A stretch of DNA of 7,147 nucleotides from Clostridia bacterium (lineage in GTDB: Bacteria; Bacillota; Clostridia; Oscillospirales; Butyricicoccaceae): NCBI GenBank assembly GCA_017560175.1, contig JAFYOK010000019.1, positions 1-7,147 of the forward strand, written 5' to 3'. The stretch's first letter is position 1; every line of letters starts with the position of its first letter. A program made the translations under genes and the position numbers. This document shows, in pieces, positions 5,208 through 7,147 of the stretch. The notes below the pieces were generated by a model. The model ran no database searches. It was not told the DNA's origin and worked only from the letters and a program-made list of their open reading frames with translations.

Positions 5208-6155
5208 ATGGCAAAGCTCACAGCTGAAGAAAAGAAGGCCCTGAAGGGCCGCGGCTACGTCATCACCAACGATGGCGAGCATTTTATCGCCCGTGTCATC
5301 ACCGTTGACGGCACACTGACAGCCGACGAAATGAACGTCCTGTCCGAGGCTGCCAAGAAGTTCGGTAACGGCGTTGTCGCTATGACATCCCGTATGACCG
5401 TTGAAGTCCAGGGCATCCCCCACGAGAACATCGAGGCTTTCGATGCATTCATCGGTGAGGCAGGTCTGTACACCGGCGGCACAGGCGCTCGCGTCCGTCC
5501 CATCGTCCCCTGCAAGGGTACTGTCTGCATCCACGGCATCATCGACACCCAGGAGCTGGCTCGCGAACTGCACGAGACCTTCTACAAGGGTTGGTATGAT
5601 GTCAAGCTGCCCCACAAGTTCAAGATCGGCGTCGGCGGCTGCCCCAACAACTGCATCAAGCCCGGCCTGAATGACTTTGGTATCATGGGTCAGCGCGTTC
5701 CCGCTTACGAGATGGATGATTGCTCCGGCTGCAAGAAGTGCGGCGTTATGGATGTCTGCCCCATGAAGGCTTGCTTCATGAACGATGACGGCCTGATGGA
5801 GATCAACAAGGATCTGTGCAACAACTGCGGTAAGTGCGTCGGCGCATGCCACTTCGACTGCATCACAGAAGAAAAGGTCGGCTACAAGATCATGGTCGGC
5901 GGTATCTGGGGCAAGCGCCAGCGTATCGCTACCGTCATCGACGAAGTTTACACCAAGGAAGAACTGTTCAAGATGGTCGAGAAGGCTCTGCTGCTCTATC
6001 GTGAGCAGGGTCAGACCGGCGAGCGTTTCGGTATGTTCATCGAGCGCATCGGCACAGAGAACTTCATCGCTCAGCTGAAGAGCGACGATGTCCTGGCTCG
6101 CAAGGAAGAGATCCTGGCTGCTGACCTGCATACAGCCGGCAAGACAACCTGCTAA
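5208..6155 (+). CDS. Siroheme sulfite/nitrite reductase-like protein with inserted two-cluster ferredoxin domain
   Basis: A 315-residue iron-sulfur protein. Residues 10-95 resemble the ferredoxin-like half-domain of nitrite/sulfite reductases (GNGVVAMTSRMTVEVQGI). Next is the catalytic cluster region: CKGTVC (C102, C107) and GGCPNNC (C145, C149), the place where these enzymes bind a [4Fe-4S] bridged to siroheme. A bacterial ferredoxin insert follows, with C172, C175, C178, C184 and C204, C207, C210, C214. The tail returns to the reductase fold (GYKIMVGGIWGKRQ onward). This layout resembles AsrC and the short Dsr-like reductases of anaerobes; a six-electron reduction of sulfite (or nitrite) is the family reaction. 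The C102/C107 pair is spaced CX4C rather than the CX5C I expect, and the first ferredoxin motif is CX2CX2CX5CP. The start is clear from AAGGAG at 5193-5198, nine bases upstream. It is probably cotranscribed with the flavoprotein. No AsrA/AsrB partners are present, so the electron donor is unknown and the substrate unproven. Confidence 0.9.
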   Translation: MAKLTAEEKKALKGRGYVITNDGEHFIARVITVDGTLTADEMNVLSEAAKKFGNGVVAMTSRMTVEVQGIPHENIEAFDAFIGEAGLYTGGTGARVRPIVPCKGTVCIHGIIDTQELARELHETFYKGWYDVKLPHKFKIGVGGCPNNCIKPGLNDFGIMGQRVPAYEMDDCSGCKKCGVMDVCPMKACFMNDDGLMEINKDLCNNCGKCVGACHFDCITEEKVGYKIMVGGIWGKRQRIATVIDEVYTKEELFKMVEKALLLYREQGQTGERFGMFIERIGTENFIAQLKSDDVLARKEEILAADLHTAGKTTC

Positions 6156-6160
6156 AATAA

Positions 6161-6308
6161 CTGGGTGTCCAGCTGACCCTCGAAACACTTCGTTGGTTTC
6201 TCGGGCCAATTTCCAAAGCGGAGGATTTTTCCCCGGCGCATGTCCGTGGAAAAATCATTCTTAAAAGACAAACGAAGTCTTTTCGTTTGACAGAAGCATA
6301 AATCTTTA
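6161..6308 (+). ncRNA. Structured 3' region with several hairpins and alternative pairing
   Basis: Between the reductase stop and its terminator the RNA can fold repeatedly. GAAAC (6182-6186) pairs with GTTTC (6196-6200), reinforced by CCC/GGG (6177-6179 and 6203-6205). GATTTTTCC (6224-6232) pairs with GGAAAAATC (6248-6256), extended by CGG/CCG (6234-6236 and 6244-6246). CAAACGAA (6269-6276) pairs with TTCGTTTG (6282-6289). The loop ACTTCGTT (6187-6194) is also perfectly complementary to AACGAAGT (6271-6278), giving a mutually exclusive long-range pairing. I do not recognise a known RNA family. It could be a 3'-UTR-derived small RNA, a stabilising tail or a repeat element. No independent promoter is evident. 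Confidence 0.4.
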
Positions 6309-6309
6309 C

Positions 6310-6341
6310 TCCCCTCTCGGGTTTCCGAGGGGGGATTTTTT
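6310..6341 (+). terminator. Intrinsic terminator of the flavoprotein-reductase unit
   Basis: CCCCTCTCGG (6311-6320) pairs with CCGAGGGGGG (6325-6334) over 10 bp with one G-U, extended by T6310-A6335. The loop is GTTT and six Ts (6336-6341) follow. It is a strong, canonical Rho-independent terminator about 155 nt after the reductase stop. Confidence 0.93.
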
Positions 6342-6362
6342 ATTTATTGGCACAATGTATTA

Positions 6363-6384
6363 AGGCTTCCCCCACGGGGAAGGC
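6363..6384. repeat. CTTCCCC hairpin, second copy
   Basis: CTTCCCC (6366-6372) and GGGGAAG (6376-6382) form a 7-bp stem with a CAC loop. It closely matches the hairpin at 3295-3310. Both sit just outside operon boundaries, consistent with a dispersed intergenic repeat. The stretch 6385-6425 shows nothing recognisable. Confidence 0.5.
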
Positions 6385-6430
6385 TTTGGCTCGGTACCAT
6401 TGATCCAATACGTCGCAGACACCGCAATTC

Positions 6431-6465
6431 TTCATTATTCATTCCTTCAATATTCATTCTTCATT
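6431..6465. repeat. Tandem TTCATT microrepeat, period about 7 bp
   Basis: TTCATT occurs at 6431, 6438, 6453 and 6460, with a variant TTCAAT at 6446, so five units are spaced 7, 8, 7 and 7 bp. The tract is AT-rich and ends exactly where the perfect inverted repeat at 6466 begins, so the two probably form one compound element. Confidence 0.6.
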
Positions 6466-6489
6466 GCACCTGTGGGACACCACAGGTGC
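6466..6489. repeat. Perfect 10-bp inverted repeat abutting the -35 box
   Basis: GCACCTGTGG (6466-6475) and CCACAGGTGC (6480-6489) are exact reverse complements around a GACA loop. The base after the right arm is the first base of the TTGACA box at 6490. With no T-run and lying upstream of the transcription start, it could be a protein-binding dyad or the end of a small repeat element. Confidence 0.6.
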
Positions 6490-6518
6490 TTGACATACCT
6501 CGGGCATCTATGTATACT
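6490..6518 (+). promoter_or_regulatory. Near-consensus promoter of the HAAS-domain gene
   Basis: TTGACA (6490-6495), a 17-bp spacer and TATACT (6513-6518) match the sigma-A consensus at 11 of 12 bases. Transcription should begin near 6525, giving a leader of about 56 nt. Such a strong promoter in front of a membrane protein gene suggests that it is normally repressed. Confidence 0.85.
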
Positions 6519-6548
6519 GAAGACAGATACCTCGATAATCTATGTATA
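6495..6548. promoter_or_regulatory. Two 22-bp operator-like direct repeats
   Basis: ATACCTCG-GGC-ATCTATGTATA (6495-6516) recurs as ATACCTCG-ATA-ATCTATGTATA (6527-6548): 19 of 22 identical, differing only in three central bases, with a 32-bp offset (about three helical turns). The first copy fills the spacer and -10 of the promoter and the second covers the transcription start region. This is how repressor sites are arranged. PadR-family repressors often control HAAS-domain genes, so one is a candidate, but no regulator gene is in the window. Confidence 0.6.
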
Positions 6549-6580
6549 TTGTGATAAATCATCAAAAGGGGGGTGCTTCT

Positions 6581-7147
6581 GTGAAAGACAAAGCCAACCG
6601 CATCGAATACGAGTGGACCGCCCGCGCCTGCAAATACATCCTTCATCCGTCTGACCGAAAGGAAGTCATGGCAGAACTGGATGCCCACATGGCCGACCGC
6701 ATTGCCGAACTGACCGACAGCGGACTGCGCTACCACGAAGCTCTCTGCCATGCGGAAGATGCCATGGGCGATCCCGATGAAGTGGGCCGGATGCTGCGCA
6801 GTATCCATACGCCATGGATGAGCTGCCTGCTGACTCTCAGCAAGTGGCTCTGCGCCGCACTCATCCTGTTCAGTCTGGTCTTCTACGGGCAGCAGGCCTG
6901 GTGGGAGCTGGAAGCCCGGTTTATCTATGGCGTTGACCCTTGGACCGATGCCGAAATCTTCCGGCAGTATTGCCTCAATTACGAGGACGAAGATATGACG
7001 GTCTGCGGCATACAGCCGGTGCGGGATACCCATATGGACGACTACACCTTCCGTGTGGTCAAGGGCAGCTATCTCCGCACAGGCGCGCTGATCCTTTGGC
7101 TGGAATGTGACCACCCCTTCTATAAGGCTGACCCCGAAGGCTTCCTG
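6581..7147 (+). CDS. HAAS/DUF1700-like membrane protein (N-terminal 189 residues; continues past window)
   Basis: The frame is open from GTG 6581 to the window edge. Residues 1-75 are a helical, charged domain with AELDAHMADRIAEL (31-44), EALCHAEDAMGDPDEVGRML (53-72): the pattern of the HAAS/DUF1700-type N-terminal domain found on membrane proteins encoded beside PadR regulators. A transmembrane helix spans about 83-103. The rest (104-189) is an aromatic-rich, probably extracytoplasmic segment (WWELEARF, ECDHPF) that I do not recognise. GTG 6581 is preferred because AAAAGGGGGGTG lies about 6 nt upstream. In-frame ATG 6542 and GTG 6551 exist but have no ribosome site, and ATG 6542 lies inside the operator repeat. 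Function is unknown; proteins of this type are often linked to envelope or signalling control. The class is inferred from the N-terminal pattern. Confidence 0.8.
   Translation, partial: MKDKANRIEYEWTARACKYILHPSDRKEVMAELDAHMADRIAELTDSGLRYHEALCHAEDAMGDPDEVGRMLRSIHTPWMSCLLTLSKWLCAALILFSLVFYGQQAWWELEARFIYGVDPWTDAEIFRQYCLNYEDEDMTVCGIQPVRDTHMDDYTFRVVKGSYLRTGALILWLECDHPFYKADPEGFL

Noticed and set aside
5055..6209. A 384-codon open frame on the minus strand opposite the reductase gene
   Set aside because: Same cause. The plus-strand product has the ordered cysteine motifs of a reductase, and the reverse product is a repetitive acidic and hydrophobic sequence.
6287..6292. TTGACA as a promoter just before the terminator
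   Set aside because: No acceptable -10 lies 16-18 bp downstream; that position falls in the GC-rich terminator stem, and the box is part of a hairpin arm.
6542..6580. Upstream in-frame ATG 6542 or GTG 6551 as start of the HAAS gene
   Set aside because: Neither has a ribosome site, and 6542 lies within the operator repeat, whereas GTG 6581 follows a strong AAAAGGGGGGTG.
6400..6654. 84-codon plus-strand frame spanning the promoter and the start of the HAAS gene
   Set aside because: It runs through the TTCATT tract, palindrome and promoter, lacks a ribosome site, and is in a different frame from the GTG-initiated gene.

Overview
The window looks like chromosome of a GC-rich, anaerobic Gram-positive of the Ruminococcaceae/Oscillospiraceae type (Faecalibacterium, Gemmiger or Subdoligranulum-like). 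I infer this from the GC-rich coding regions with strong AGGAG-type ribosome sites, the AT-rich intergenic gaps filled with short hairpin repeats, the lipoprotein-type binding protein, and the oxygen-sensitive-looking iron-sulfur enzyme. This is inference from style, not a database match.

Left part (1-3362): an ABC uptake system of the iron-siderophore/heme/cobalamin (FecCD/BtuCD) class. The binding lipoprotein runs leftwards off the window (1-182, minus). Divergent from it, a LysR-type regulator (460-1338), a FecCD-like permease (1342-2325) and an ATPase (2322-3089) are packed as one rightward operon. The two directions are served by interleaved -35/-10 pairs at 337-375, the classic layout for a LysR regulator controlling its divergent neighbour. 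The operon ends in a REP-like inverted repeat, small hairpins and an intrinsic terminator at 3335-3362.

Middle part (3408-6341): a two-gene sulfur/redox unit. A CoA-disulfide/persulfide-reductase-like flavoprotein with a C-terminal rhodanese domain (3490-5118) is followed, after an 89-nt gap holding a GNRA-capped hairpin, by a siroheme sulfite/nitrite-reductase-like protein with two built-in ferredoxin clusters (5208-6155). The 3' end is unusually structured, with several hairpins and an alternative long-range pairing, and it closes with a strong terminator at 6310-6341.

Right part (6342-7147): a repeat-rich spacer with a 7-bp-period TTCATT tract and a perfect 10-bp inverted repeat. It abuts a near-consensus promoter (TTGACA-17-TATACT) carrying two copies of a 22-bp operator-like direct repeat. 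This drives a GTG-initiated HAAS/DUF1700-like membrane protein that is cut by the window end.

The most interesting reading is that the LysR-controlled metal or tetrapyrrole importer and the rhodanese flavoprotein plus siroheme-type reductase form one physiological neighbourhood for reducing an inorganic sulfur species (sulfite, polysulfide or persulfide). Substrate and partnership are inference. No siroheme-synthesis gene and no recognised AsrA/AsrB partner is in view.
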